Below, in pieces: positions 55,138-63,585 of a stretch of DNA of 64,000 nucleotides (the stretch's first letter is position 1; the number at the start of each line of letters is the position of its first letter). The stretch lies in NCBI GenBank assembly GCA_033857955.1, contig JAWVCW010000031.1, positions 62,001 through 126,000 of the forward strand, written 5' to 3'. The notes beneath the pieces are model-generated. The model did not search any database. It saw only the letters and a program-made list of their open reading frames with translations, and had not been told where the DNA came from. The position numbers and the translations under genes are program-made. Source of the stretch: Gaiellasilicea sp033857955. Its GTDB lineage: Bacteria > Actinomycetota > Thermoleophilia > Gaiellales > Gaiellaceae.

Positions 55138-55910
55138 TGGAGGAGCGGCGCCTGGGGCCGGTCGTCGGGCTCGGCACGTGGAACACGTTCGGAGGTGACG
55201 AGGCGCTCGCGCGCGACGTGGTCGGCGCGGCACTGGACGCAGGCAGCCGCTGCTTCGACACCTCGCCGATGTACGGCGCCGCGGAACGGGCTCTCGGCGC
55301 CGCGCTCGACGGCCGCCGCGACGAGGCGGCGGTTCTGACGAAGATCTGGACGCCGTCGGTCGAGGAAGCACGATTTCAGTTCGCCAACCAGCTCGAATGG
55401 TTCGGCCGCGTCGAGGTCGAGCAGGTGCACAACCTCGTCGCCTGGGAGCAGCACCTTCCCTGGCTCGAAGCCGAGCGCTCGGCTGGCACGATCGGGCGGA
55501 TCGGCGTCACGCACTACTCGCCGTCGGCATTCGGCGAGCTTGAGCGGGCGCTCCAGACGGGGCGATTCCAGACGGTGCAGGTACCCCTCAACCCGCGCGA
55601 GCGGGCTTGCGAGCAGCGCATCCTGCCGCTGGCGCAGGAGCTCGGGGTCGCCGTCGTCGTGATGCGTCCGTTGGGCGAGGGAGCGCTCCTCCGGAACCAA
55701 CCACCGCCGGAAGACCTCGCGCCACTCGCTGATTTCGGCGTCAGGACATGGCCGCAGGCACTGCTGAAGTGGGCGCTCTCGGACGAGCGTGTGGATCTCG
55801 TGATCCCGGCGACGAGGCACCCGGAGCACGCCGTTGAGAACGCCGGCGCCGGCGAACCCCCGTGGTTCGGGCGGGAGGCCCGTGCATACGTGGAAGAGCT
55901 CGCACGATGA
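55137..55910 (+). CDS. Aldo/keto reductase
   Basis: 257 aa TIM-barrel NADP-dependent oxidoreductase. It opens LGPVVGLGTWNTFGGDEALA and has ALDAGSRCFDTSPMYGAAER with the catalytic Asp and Tyr. AVLTKIWTPS follows with the Lys, then IGRIGVTHYSPSAF. The cofactor part shows QALLKWALSDERVDLVIPAT. Substrate not predictable. The catalytic His in the usual DLxQxHN position is represented by VEQVHNLVAWEQH. ATG 55137 shares one base with the previous stop and the NUDIX gene overlaps the end by 4 nt. Confidence 0.9.
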   Translation: MEERRLGPVVGLGTWNTFGGDEALARDVVGAALDAGSRCFDTSPMYGAAERALGAALDGRRDEAAVLTKIWTPSVEEARFQFANQLEWFGRVEVEQVHNLVAWEQHLPWLEAERSAGTIGRIGVTHYSPSAFGELERALQTGRFQTVQVPLNPRERACEQRILPLAQELGVAVVVMRPLGEGALLRNQPPPEDLAPLADFGVRTWPQALLKWALSDERVDLVIPATRHPEHAVENAGAGEPPWFGREARAYVEELAR

Positions 55911-56377
55911 GAGTCTGGCGTGGGAGACGCTTCTCGGTCCTCGTCGAGGACGGCTACGAGATCGCCGACACTCCCGACGCGGTCGCGATCGTCGCGCTGG
56001 ATGCCGAGGAGCGTGTCGTGCTCGTCCGCCAGAAACGTGTGGCGACCGGTACGAAGTTGCTCGAGCTTCCGGCAGGGCTTATCGACGAGGGCGAGGAGCC
56101 GCTGGCGTCGGCGCGACGCGAGCTGCGCGAGGAGACAGGGCTGCACGGTGGCAGCTGGCGGGAGCTCGCGTCGTTCTGGACGTCGCCCGGCTTCGTCAAC
56201 GAGCGCGTCACCGTGTTCACGGCACACCGGCTCGAGGAGGGCGAGCCGGAACCGGACGAAGGAGAGGACCTCGAGATCGTCCGCTGGACGCTGCCCGAGG
56301 TCGAGGCGCGAGTGCCGGAGCTGGAGGACGCCTCGACCATCATCGGGCTCCTGCTCTACCTGCGTGAGGGTCGCTAG
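55907..56377 (+). CDS. NUDIX hydrolase (ADP-ribose pyrophosphatase-like)
   Basis: 156 aa. The NUDIX box is complete: GLIDEGEEPLASARRELREE followed by TGLHGG, giving G-x5-E-x7-REx-Ex-E-x2-GxG-like spacing. Downstream FWTSPGFVNERVTVFTAHRL and EDLEIVRWTLPE are characteristic of the ADP-ribose/NADH pyrophosphatase group. It removes toxic nucleoside diphosphate derivatives. ATG 55907 overlaps the aldo-keto reductase stop (ATGA). Confidence 0.92.
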   Translation: MRVWRGRRFSVLVEDGYEIADTPDAVAIVALDAEERVVLVRQKRVATGTKLLELPAGLIDEGEEPLASARRELREETGLHGGSWRELASFWTSPGFVNERVTVFTAHRLEEGEPEPDEGEDLEIVRWTLPEVEARVPELEDASTIIGLLLYLREGR

Positions 56378-56396
56378 CGGTATCGTTTCGCCGCTC

Positions 56397-57521
56397 ATGC
56401 GCATCGGCGTCGCCAAGGAGATCAAGCCTCAGGAGTACCGCGTCGCGCTGACGCCCGCGGGCGCACGTGAGCTCGTCCGGCTCGGGCACGAGGTCGTCGT
56501 CGAGACGAACGCCGGCATGGGCAGTCAGTTCGAGGATGCCCAGTACGAGTCCAACGGCGCCCGCATCGCGTCGGTCGACGAGGTCTGGGAGAGCGCCGAG
56601 CTCCTGCTGAAGGTGAAGGAGCCGATCGCGGCCGAGTACCGGCAACTCCGACCCGGGCTCGTGCTCTTCACCTATTTGCACATCGCGGCCGACGAGGCGC
56701 TCACGCGGGCACTCGTGGAGAGCGGGGTGACGGCCATTGCGTACGAGACCGTCGAGACCAACGACCGCCGGCTGCCGCTTTTGGCGCCGATGAGCGAGGT
56801 CGCGGGACGGCTCGCTGCGCAGGCGGGCGCGCACTATCTCGAGCGTCCGAAGGGTGGTCGTGGGCTGCTGCTCGGCGGCGTCGCGGGCGTCGCGCCCGGC
56901 AAGGTCGTCGTGATCGGCGGCGGCATCGTCGGCTACAACGCCGCGGTGATCGCGCTCGGCCTCGGCGCTCAGGTGACGATCCTCGACCGTTCGGTCGACC
57001 GGATGCGCCACCTCGAGGAGACGCTCCACGGACGTGTCAGCCTCGTGATGTCCTCGACGTTGCAGATCGAGGAGTCGGTGAGCGACGCCGACGTCGTGAT
57101 CGGGGCCGTGCTGATCCCGGGCGCGCTGGCGCCGAAGCTCTTGACCCGGGAGATGATCGCCGGGATGAAGACCGGCAGCGTCTTCTGCGACGTCGCGATC
57201 GACCAGGGTGGCTGCTCCGAGACGTCGCACCCGACGACGCACGATGACCCCGTCTACGAGGTCGACGGCGTCATCCACTACTGCGTCGCGAACATGCCCG
57301 GCGCGGTGCCGATCACCTCGACCAAGGCGCTCACGAACGTCACGCTGCCGTACGTCGAGGAGATCGCCGAATACGGGCTCGCAATGGCCGTCGCACGCGA
57401 CGTGCCGCTCGCACGCGGCGTGAACGTGATCGACGGCCGCATCACGTACGAGGCCGTCGCCGAGGCGCACGGCCTCGAATACACCCCGCTCGAAGACGTA
57501 CTCGGAGCCTCCGCCGTCTAG
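56397..57521 (+). CDS. ald: Alanine dehydrogenase
   Basis: 374 aa. MRIGVAKEIKPQEYRVALTP is the family start. It contains GMGSQFEDAQYESNGARIA, LLKVKEPIAAEYRQLRPGLV with the active-site Lys, LVLFTYLHIAADEALTRAL with the His, and the NAD-binding KVVVIGGGIVGYNAAVIALG. The late VIGAVLIPGALAPKLLTREM and VFCDVAIDQGGCSETSHPTT are typical. It interconverts alanine and pyruvate plus ammonia. ATG 56397 is fixed by the MRIGV motif; TATCGT lies 10 nt upstream. Confidence 0.96.
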   Translation: MRIGVAKEIKPQEYRVALTPAGARELVRLGHEVVVETNAGMGSQFEDAQYESNGARIASVDEVWESAELLLKVKEPIAAEYRQLRPGLVLFTYLHIAADEALTRALVESGVTAIAYETVETNDRRLPLLAPMSEVAGRLAAQAGAHYLERPKGGRGLLLGGVAGVAPGKVVVIGGGIVGYNAAVIALGLGAQVTILDRSVDRMRHLEETLHGRVSLVMSSTLQIEESVSDADVVIGAVLIPGALAPKLLTREMIAGMKTGSVFCDVAIDQGGCSETSHPTTHDDPVYEVDGVIHYCVANMPGAVPITSTKALTNVTLPYVEEIAEYGLAMAVARDVPLARGVNVIDGRITYEAVAEAHGLEYTPLEDVLGASAV

Positions 57522-57664
57522 TCGGCGGCGTTCTTGCGCGCTTCCAGCTGCTTCTGGCTCTTTGACGGGCTGAGCTTCACGACGGCCCAAGTCACCGCCG
57601 CCGCGATCCCGACGATTGCGACGATGTAGAGAGCGAGGCCGATCAACCCGAGGACGGTGTGCAT
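57518..57664 (-). CDS. Small single-helix membrane protein (48 aa)
   Basis: ATG 57664 to TAG 57518. MHTVLGLIGLALYIVAIVGI then AAAVTWAVVKLSPSKSQKQL: one transmembrane helix followed by a basic-polar tail ending EARKNAAD. It is convergent with ald (stops overlap by two bases) and divergent from deoB. TATTCT lies 9 nt upstream on the minus strand, the mirror of the deoB -10. Small membrane proteins of this kind are often unannotated. No function assigned. Confidence 0.6.
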   Translation of the reverse strand: MHTVLGLIGLALYIVAIVGIAAAVTWAVVKLSPSKSQKQLEARKNAAD

Positions 57665-57672
57665 GCGAGCCG

Positions 57673-57679
57673 TAGAATA
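57673..57679. promoter_or_regulatory. Symmetric bidirectional -10 element TAGAATA
   Basis: Rightwards TAGAAT lies 6 nt before the deoB GTG (57685). Leftwards TATTCT lies 9 nt before the ATG of the small membrane protein (57664). The two start codons are only 20 bp apart. Confidence 0.6.
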
Positions 57680-57684
57680 GCCGC

Positions 57685-58851
57685 GTGCCGCGGGCGTGCG
57701 TAATCGTGCTCGATGCCGTCGGCGCGGGAGAGTTGCCCGACGCGGCCTCGTACGGTGATGAGGGGTCGAACACGCTCGGCAACGTCGCCCGCGCCGTCGG
57801 AGGACTCGACCTGCCCTCGCTCGAGGCGCTCGGCCTCGGGAACGTGATGCCGCTCGAGGGCTGCCCGCCGCAGCCGGGGGCCCCGGCGGTTGCCGGCCGC
57901 CTGCTCGAGCGCTCGAAGGGCAAGGACACGACGACCGGCCACTGGGAGCTGATGGGCGTCGTCACGCCGACCGCGATGCCGACCTACCCGCACGGCTTCC
58001 CGCACGACGTGATCGACCCCTTCATGCACAAGACCGGTCGCGGCGTCCTCGGCAACAAGCCGGCGTCCGGGACCGAGATCATCCAGGAGCTCGGCGAGGA
58101 GCATCAGCAGACGGGAAAGTGGATCGTCTACACGTCGGCGGACTCCGTCTTCCAGCTCGCCGCACACGAGGACACGATCCCGCTCGAGGAGCTCTACCAA
58201 GGCTGTGAGGCGGCCCGCGAAATCCTGACCGGCAAGCACGCAGTCGGCCGCGTCATCGCGAGGCCGTTCGCCGGCGCCCCGGGCAGCTACGAGCGAACAC
58301 CGAACCGGCACGATTACTCGCTCGAGCCCCGCCGTCCCAACTACCTCTCGCTCGTCCGCGACGCCGGGCAGAAGGTGCACGCGGTCGGCAAGGTCAGCGA
58401 CATCTTCGCGGGCTGTGACATCGACGAGTCCTTCCCGACGAAGTCCAACGTGGACGGGATCAACCAGACGGTGGAGCTGCTCCAGGGGCTCGACGACGGG
58501 TTCGTGTTCGTGAACCTCGTCGAGACCGACCAGCTCTGGGGTCACCGCAACGACCCGGTGAACTTCCACCGCTGCCTCCAGGACTTCGACCGGCGGCTGG
58601 AGGAGATCCTCGAGGCGCTGCGGCCCGGCGACCTGCTGATCCTCACGTCCGACCACGGCTGCGACCCGACGACGCCGTCGACCGACCACTCGCGCGAGCA
58701 TGCGCTCCTGCTCGCGTACGCGGCGGGGCGGAACGCGAACGGCGCAGTGCACGAGGGCGAGTTCGCCGACGTCGGCGCCACCGTGAACGCGTGGCTCGGC
58801 GGCAAGCCGCCCGGACGCGGCATCCCAGGAACGCCGATCCTGCAGCCGTGA
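57685..58851 (+). CDS. deoB: Phosphopentomutase
   Basis: 388 aa, alkaline phosphatase superfamily. It has IVLDAVGAGELPDAASYGDE (metal Asp), GKDTTTGHWELMGVVTP with the phosphorylated Thr region, SVFQLAAHEDTIPLEELYQG and LLILTSDHGCDPTTPSTDHS with metal ligands. It converts ribose-1-phosphate (or deoxyribose-1-phosphate) to the 5-phosphate, the step after DeoA. GTG 57685 has TAGAAT 6 nt upstream. Groups with deoA 0.7 kb downstream. Confidence 0.96.
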   Translation: MPRACVIVLDAVGAGELPDAASYGDEGSNTLGNVARAVGGLDLPSLEALGLGNVMPLEGCPPQPGAPAVAGRLLERSKGKDTTTGHWELMGVVTPTAMPTYPHGFPHDVIDPFMHKTGRGVLGNKPASGTEIIQELGEEHQQTGKWIVYTSADSVFQLAAHEDTIPLEELYQGCEAAREILTGKHAVGRVIARPFAGAPGSYERTPNRHDYSLEPRRPNYLSLVRDAGQKVHAVGKVSDIFAGCDIDESFPTKSNVDGINQTVELLQGLDDGFVFVNLVETDQLWGHRNDPVNFHRCLQDFDRRLEEILEALRPGDLLILTSDHGCDPTTPSTDHSREHALLLAYAAGRNANGAVHEGEFADVGATVNAWLGGKPPGRGIPGTPILQP

Positions 58852-58858
58852 GGCGGTC

Positions 58859-59572
58859 ATGAAACCTCAGAACGATCCGTCCTACGTCCGCGCGCAGTAC
58901 GCGACGGAAACCGGCCTCGAGGCGCGCCGCTCTGCCTACAAGACCGCTGTCGGCCCAGATGCGCGCGACCTCGCGCTCGCGGCCATCGCCGAGGTTTCTC
59001 CCGAGAGCGTGCTCGAGATCGGTCCCGGACCCGGCGAGCTCTCTGAACGGATCGCCCTGGAGCTCGGCGTGCCCGTCGTGGCGGTCGACAGCTCGGAGCG
59101 AATGATCGAGCTTGCCCTCAGCCGGGGCGTGGATGCCCGTCTCGGAGATGTTCAGTCGCTCGACCTGCCGTCCGAGGGCTTCGACTGCGTGGTCGCTGCG
59201 TGGATGCTCTATCACGTGCCCGATCTCGACCGGGGGCTCGGCGAGATCGCCAGGGTGCTGCGGCCCGGCGGCCGGCTCGTCGCTGTCACGAATGCAGCGG
59301 ACCATCTGCTCGAGGTCTGGCAGCTCGTCGGCGCCGAGCACGCGCCGCTCCCCTTCGGCGCGGAGAACGGGGAGGAGTTGCTCCGGCGCCACTTCGCGCG
59401 CGTCGAGCGGCGTGACGTCGAGGGCACGACCACGTTTCCCGACGCGAGTGCTGTCCGCGCCTACCTCGGCTCGTTCGAGCGCGGAGCACCGCTCGTCCGC
59501 GGCGTCCCTGCAGTCGTGCCGCCGCTCGTTGCGCGCCGGCGGGTCGCGGTCTTCATCGCCGACAAGTCGTGA
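58859..59572 (+). CDS. Class I SAM-dependent methyltransferase
   Basis: 237 aa. SAM motif VLEIGPGPGELSERIALELG, acidic VVAVDSSERMIELALSRGVD, GDVQSLDLPSEGFDCVVAAW and LGEIARVLRPGGRLVAVTNA are all typical. The rest is more variable (FERGAPLVRGVPAVVPPLVA). Substrate unknown. ATG 58859 lies 8 nt after deoB, and deoA overlaps its stop by 4 nt, so it is co-transcribed with nucleoside salvage genes. Confidence 0.88.
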   Translation: MKPQNDPSYVRAQYATETGLEARRSAYKTAVGPDARDLALAAIAEVSPESVLEIGPGPGELSERIALELGVPVVAVDSSERMIELALSRGVDARLGDVQSLDLPSEGFDCVVAAWMLYHVPDLDRGLGEIARVLRPGGRLVAVTNAADHLLEVWQLVGAEHAPLPFGAENGEELLRRHFARVERRDVEGTTTFPDASAVRAYLGSFERGAPLVRGVPAVVPPLVARRRVAVFIADKS

Positions 59573-60867
59573 TTCGCCCGGCCGAGCTGATCGAGCGCAA
59601 GCGGGACGGCGAGGAGCTCGCCGCCGAGGAGATCTCCGAGCTGATCCTCGGCTATGCGCGCGGGGAAATACCCGACTACCAGCTGGCCGCGTTCTGCATG
59701 GCCGTCTATTTCCGGGGCATGACCGCCGCAGAGACGTACGCGCTTACCGACGCGATGATCCGGAGCGGCCGCACGCTCGACCTCGGCGCGGCGCTCGGGC
59801 GCAAGGTCGTCGACAAGCACTCGACGGGGGGCGTCGGTGACAAGACGACGATCGCGGTCGGCCCGATCGTCGCCGCGTGCGGCGTGCCGGTGGGGAAGAT
59901 GAGCGGGCGCGGCCTGGGGCACACCGGCGGGACGCTCGACAAGCTCGAGTCGATCCCCGGCTTCGACGTGTCCCTCTCGGTCGACCAGTTCATCCTGCAG
60001 GTCAAGACGGTGGGGCTCGCGATCATCGGCCAGACCGACGACCTCGTGCCGGCTGACAAGCAGCTCTACGCGCTCCGCGACGTGACCGCGACCGTCGACA
60101 TCCTGCCGCTGATCGCGTCATCGATCATGTCGAAGAAGATCGCGGGCGGCGCCGACGCGATCGTGCTCGACGTGAAGGTCGGCGACGGGGCGTTCATGAA
60201 GACGCTCGACGAAGGCCGCGCTCTCGCCGAGACGATGCTCGAGCTCGGCCGGCATGCCGAGCGCGAGGTCGTGTGCCTGCTCACCGACATGGACCAACCG
60301 CTCGGAGCGGCGGTCGGCAACTCCCTGGAGATCGCCGAGGCGCGCGACACGGTGCGCGGACAGGGGCCGCCGGACTTCACGGAGCTCGTCCTCGATGCGT
60401 GCGCGCGTCTGCTGGCGTTTTCCGACCTCGGGTTGAACGTCGAGGAGGGAAGGGTCGCCGCAGAGGCCGCGGTGGCGAACGGCTCGGCGCTCGAGGTCTA
60501 CGAGCGGTGGATCCGAGCCCAGGGCGGCGATCCGGATCCCGCCGCGCTGCCGCAGGCGCCGGTCGTGCTGTCGGTGCAGGCTCCCCGCGCAGGCTCGGTC
60601 ACGAAGCTGGGCGCGATCGGGGTCGGGATGGCTGCTCTCCACCTCGGTGCGGGGCGGCGGACGAAAGAGGACGAGATCGACCACGCCGTGGGCGTCGTCT
60701 GCCACGTCAAGCGTGGCGCGAGCGTTGCCGAGGGCGACGTGCTCGCCGAGGTGCATGCGCGGGACGAGCAGAGCGGGGCTGCCGCGGTCGACGCAGTCCA
60801 GGCCGCCTACGAGCTCGGAGACGCGCCGCCCAAGGAGCACTCGATCCTGCTCGACGTCATTGCCTGA
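59569..60867 (+). CDS. deoA: Thymidine (pyrimidine-nucleoside) phosphorylase
   Basis: 432 aa. Motifs: LAAFCMAVYFRGMTAAETYA, VVDKHSTGGVGDKTTIAVGP (phosphate-binding), KMSGRGLGHTGGTLDKLESI with the family signature, and LPLIASSIMSKKIAGGADAI followed by VLDVKVGDGAFMK. The C-terminal domain has GVVCHVKRGASVAEGDVLAE. It phosphorolyses thymidine or uridine, feeding DeoB. GTG 59569 overlaps the methyltransferase stop by 4 nt; mutM starts 8 nt inside its end. Confidence 0.96.
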   Translation: MIRPAELIERKRDGEELAAEEISELILGYARGEIPDYQLAAFCMAVYFRGMTAAETYALTDAMIRSGRTLDLGAALGRKVVDKHSTGGVGDKTTIAVGPIVAACGVPVGKMSGRGLGHTGGTLDKLESIPGFDVSLSVDQFILQVKTVGLAIIGQTDDLVPADKQLYALRDVTATVDILPLIASSIMSKKIAGGADAIVLDVKVGDGAFMKTLDEGRALAETMLELGRHAEREVVCLLTDMDQPLGAAVGNSLEIAEARDTVRGQGPPDFTELVLDACARLLAFSDLGLNVEEGRVAAEAAVANGSALEVYERWIRAQGGDPDPAALPQAPVVLSVQAPRAGSVTKLGAIGVGMAALHLGAGRRTKEDEIDHAVGVVCHVKRGASVAEGDVLAEVHARDEQSGAAAVDAVQAAYELGDAPPKEHSILLDVIA

Positions 60868-61678
60868 GCTGCCGGAAGTTGAGACGGTGCGGAGGAACAT
60901 CGCGCCGGCGCTGGAAGGGCGGCGGCTCGAGCACGTCGAGATCAGCGACGTCAGGCTGACTCGGCCGGAGGATCCCCTCGTGGTCGCCTCGGAGTTGATC
61001 GGCGAGCACGTCGAGCACGTCGACCGGCGCGGCAAGTACCTGATCGTCCGCTTCGCGTCCGGCCGGGCGTTGCTCATCCACCTGCGCATGACGGGCTCGC
61101 TGCGCGCAGAAGCCCTCGCGGCCGACCCGCACCGGCGTGCGCTGCTGACGCTCGACGACGGCAGCCAGGTCGCCTACCGCGATGTCCGGCGGTTCGGCAC
61201 GTGGCTGCTGCTCGAGCCGGGTGAGCTCGAGCCGTACCTGGGCGCGCGCCTCGGCGAGGAGCCGCTCGTCGCTGCCTTCACCGCGAACGGCCTCGGCGAG
61301 CGGCTGCAGGGACGCCGCGCCCCGCTGAAGGCCGCTCTGCTCGACCAGCGGACGCTGGCGGGCCTCGGCAACATCTACGTCGACGAGGCGCTGTGGTACT
61401 CGAAGCTCCATCCGCTGCGACCCGCGGGCTCGCTCGATCGCGACGAGCTGCGCCGGCTTCACCGTGCGATCCGGAAGGCCCTCGAGCTCGGCATCGCCCG
61501 CCAGGGCTCGACCCTCACTGACTACCGGCTTCCGGACGGGAGCTCGGGCTCGATGCAGAAGGAGTTCAAGGCCTACGGGCGAGCCGACGAACCATGCGAC
61601 CGCTGCGGCACGCCGCTGGCAAAGACGCGCGTCGGGGGCCGCGGCACCTGGTTTTGTCCGGTTTGCCAGCAGGTTTGA
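60860..61678 (+). CDS. mutM: Formamidopyrimidine-DNA glycosylase
   Basis: 272 aa. Translation from TTG 60860 gives M-P-E-L-P-E, placing the catalytic Pro2 and Glu3 correctly after Met removal; no other start does. It has YLIVRFASGRALLIHLRMTG with the active Lys nearby (RRGKYL), GLGNIYVDEALWYSKLHPLR (helix-two-turn-helix) and a C-terminal zinc finger with CDRCGTP and FCPVCQ. It excises oxidised purines from DNA. It overlaps deoA by 8 nt. Confidence 0.95.
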   Translation: MPELPEVETVRRNIAPALEGRRLEHVEISDVRLTRPEDPLVVASELIGEHVEHVDRRGKYLIVRFASGRALLIHLRMTGSLRAEALAADPHRRALLTLDDGSQVAYRDVRRFGTWLLLEPGELEPYLGARLGEEPLVAAFTANGLGERLQGRRAPLKAALLDQRTLAGLGNIYVDEALWYSKLHPLRPAGSLDRDELRRLHRAIRKALELGIARQGSTLTDYRLPDGSSGSMQKEFKAYGRADEPCDRCGTPLAKTRVGGRGTWFCPVCQQV

Positions 61679-61770
61679 GCAAGCTCCGCAGGCCCAAGCA
61701 CTAACTGTTACAAGTCCGCCGCCGAGACGGATCGTCGCGTCTCAACATTTCCAGTTTTCGGGGGGTATTC

Positions 61771-62997
61771 GTGGCAAGACACGTTCTCCTGGTCGCGCTC
61801 GTTGCGGCGGTCTTCGCGACCGCGGCGAGCCCAGCGTCGGCGGTCACCCGCTGGGTGAACAACGACGATCCCAACGGCGGGTTGTACATGCCGCCCGGGA
61901 CGAGTTGCGACAACCCTGGCTATCCGCGGATCCAGGATGCTGTGAACGCCGCGGGCGCGGGCGACACGATTCTCGTGTGCCCCGGCACGTACGCGGAGCA
62001 GGTCACGGTCGCAACGACCTTGAAGAACAACCTGACGTTGCGGTCGGTGGTGCCGGACGCCGCCACGATCAAAGCACCGCTGCTGATGCTGGAGCCGGGC
62101 GACCTCGTGACAGTGGACGCCGCGCGAAACGTGACGCTCCGCGACTTCGTCGTCGCGGGTCCACTTCCGGACACGCTGTTCTGCTCGATCGAGCTTCGCT
62201 CGGGCGTCCGGGTGAAGGGCGGCGGCTCGGCGAACATCGTCGGCAACCGGATCACCGAGATCCGCAGCACCAATCCCGCGCTGCGTGGCTGCCAGAACGG
62301 CTTCGCGATCGCTCTCGGCCGGAACTTCCAGGGGCAGGTCGGCAGCGCGTCGATCGTGGGCAACCGTCTCGATCGCTACCAGAAGGGCGGCATCTACGTC
62401 GACAACGCCGGCTCCCAGGCAGTGATCATCGGGAACGAGGTGCTGGGCGAGGCGGCCCTGAACACGATCGCGCAGAACGGCATCCAGGTCAGTCGCGGCG
62501 CGACCGCCTTGGTCAAGGGCAACCTGATCCTCGACCACGCCTACATCACGCCGTTCAACCTGCCCGAGTTCACGGCCAGCGGGATCATCCTCTTCCAGGC
62601 CGGCCAGGTGCTCGTCGACAGGAACGAGCTGCAGCGCAACCAGGACGGCATCGGCATCTACACGATGGCGGCCGGGCAGGGCACGGTGTCGGACAACCGG
62701 ATCATCGGCGGCGTCTCCTTCGACCCGCTGCTGGGGATGCTCACACTCGGCGACGGCATCTATGCGGGTGACGACACTGCCGGTAACAAGATCCGTGGCA
62801 ACTTCCTGCGTGAGAACGTCGAGCACGACTGCCACGACGACTCCGGCGCGACGAAGGAGACGGTCAAGAACATCTGGCAGGACAACGACGGCTTGACGAG
62901 CCAGCCCCCTGGCCTCTGTCGCCCAGACGATCACGGCGACGACGAGGACGACCACGACCACAAGAAGCACCACGGCAGCTATCACCACGACGACTGA
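61771..62997 (+). CDS. Secreted parallel beta-helix protein with His/Asp-rich tail
   Basis: 408 aa. Signal peptide (VLLVALVAAVFATAASPASA). The body is a right-handed beta-helix with many N-R/N-x-I rungs (IVGNRITEIRST, SIVGNRLDRYQKGGIYVDNA, VIIGNEVLGEAA, TVSDNRIIGGVSFD), as in NosD and pectate-lyase-like proteins. It ends in an extreme His/Asp tail (HGDDEDDHDHKKHHGSYHHD) likely to bind divalent metals. No catalytic site is evident. GTG 61771 follows a G-rich stretch; the signal peptide sets the start. Confidence 0.85.
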   Translation: MARHVLLVALVAAVFATAASPASAVTRWVNNDDPNGGLYMPPGTSCDNPGYPRIQDAVNAAGAGDTILVCPGTYAEQVTVATTLKNNLTLRSVVPDAATIKAPLLMLEPGDLVTVDAARNVTLRDFVVAGPLPDTLFCSIELRSGVRVKGGGSANIVGNRITEIRSTNPALRGCQNGFAIALGRNFQGQVGSASIVGNRLDRYQKGGIYVDNAGSQAVIIGNEVLGEAALNTIAQNGIQVSRGATALVKGNLILDHAYITPFNLPEFTASGIILFQAGQVLVDRNELQRNQDGIGIYTMAAGQGTVSDNRIIGGVSFDPLLGMLTLGDGIYAGDDTAGNKIRGNFLRENVEHDCHDDSGATKETVKNIWQDNDGLTSQPPGLCRPDDHGDDEDDHDHKKHHGSYHHDD

Positions 62998-63020
62998 GTC
63001 GCGAGCGGCCTAGAAACGCA

Positions 63021-63054
63021 TCGAGGGGCCCGGCCGACGGCGCGGGCCCCTCGA
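63021..63054. terminator. 12-bp perfect hairpin between convergent genes
   Basis: TCGAGGGGCCCG (63021-63032) pairs with CGGGCCCCTCGA (63043-63054). It sits between the beta-helix gene and the convergent secreted protein gene. No T-run; probably a bidirectional terminator. Confidence 0.65.
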
Positions 63055-63074
63055 AAGCTCGACCGGACCGAGGC

Positions 63075-63500
63075 TTACTTGCCCCGGCCCTTGCCGTTCC
63101 CGGGCTTGTCGCCCTTGGAGTCGTCGCGCTTCTTCTCGTCGCCCTTGGCCTTGGACGTCTCGTCGCCGGACTTCACCTTCGCGGCGTGCTCGTCCTTTGA
63201 CTTGGCGGCGTGGTCGCGCTTTGCCTTGTCACTGTGCTTGTGGTGCTTCTTGTGCTTCTTGTCTGTCGAGCACGGGCCGAGCGTGTCACCGTGGCGCAGG
63301 TGTTTCCGCACAGCGTGCTTGCTGACCTTGATCGTCTTGCCCTTGTGGCAGATCGTGACCTTCTTGCCGTACTGGGACTGACCGGAGCTTGAGCCGTTCT
63401 GGGCCTGGCCGACCCCCCCGAGTGCGGCAAACGCCAGCACCATGCAAACCACCAGCGCTGTGGCGGCAGCGATGCGCGGCGTCTTCCATGAATTCTTCAA
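63075..63500 (-). CDS. Secreted Cys/His motif protein with Lys-rich tail
   Basis: 141 aa from TTG 63500, which has AAGGAG 5 nt upstream. Signal peptide (AAATALVVCMVLAFAALGGV). The folded part carries KKVTICHKGKTIKVSKHAVR then KHLRHGDTLGPC, a two-Cys, His-containing motif of the CHxxGK...HLxHGDxxGxC type seen in various secreted bacterial proteins. The last 60 residues are almost all Lys, Asp, Ser and His (DKAKRDHAAKSKDEHAAKVK). It may bind metal or acidic wall polymers. It is convergent with the His/Asp-tailed beta-helix gene. Confidence 0.75.
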   Translation of the reverse strand: MKNSWKTPRIAAATALVVCMVLAFAALGGVGQAQNGSSSGQSQYGKKVTICHKGKTIKVSKHAVRKHLRHGDTLGPCSTDKKHKKHHKHSDKAKRDHAAKSKDEHAAKVKSGDETSKAKGDEKKRDDSKGDKPGNGKGRGK

Positions 63501-63585
63501 TTGGGCTCCTTCCTACTGACTGCGGACGTTCTTGTTCCTTGTATGAGTTGATGCCCAACGACCTCGAGTCATGCGGTGAAGGTCG

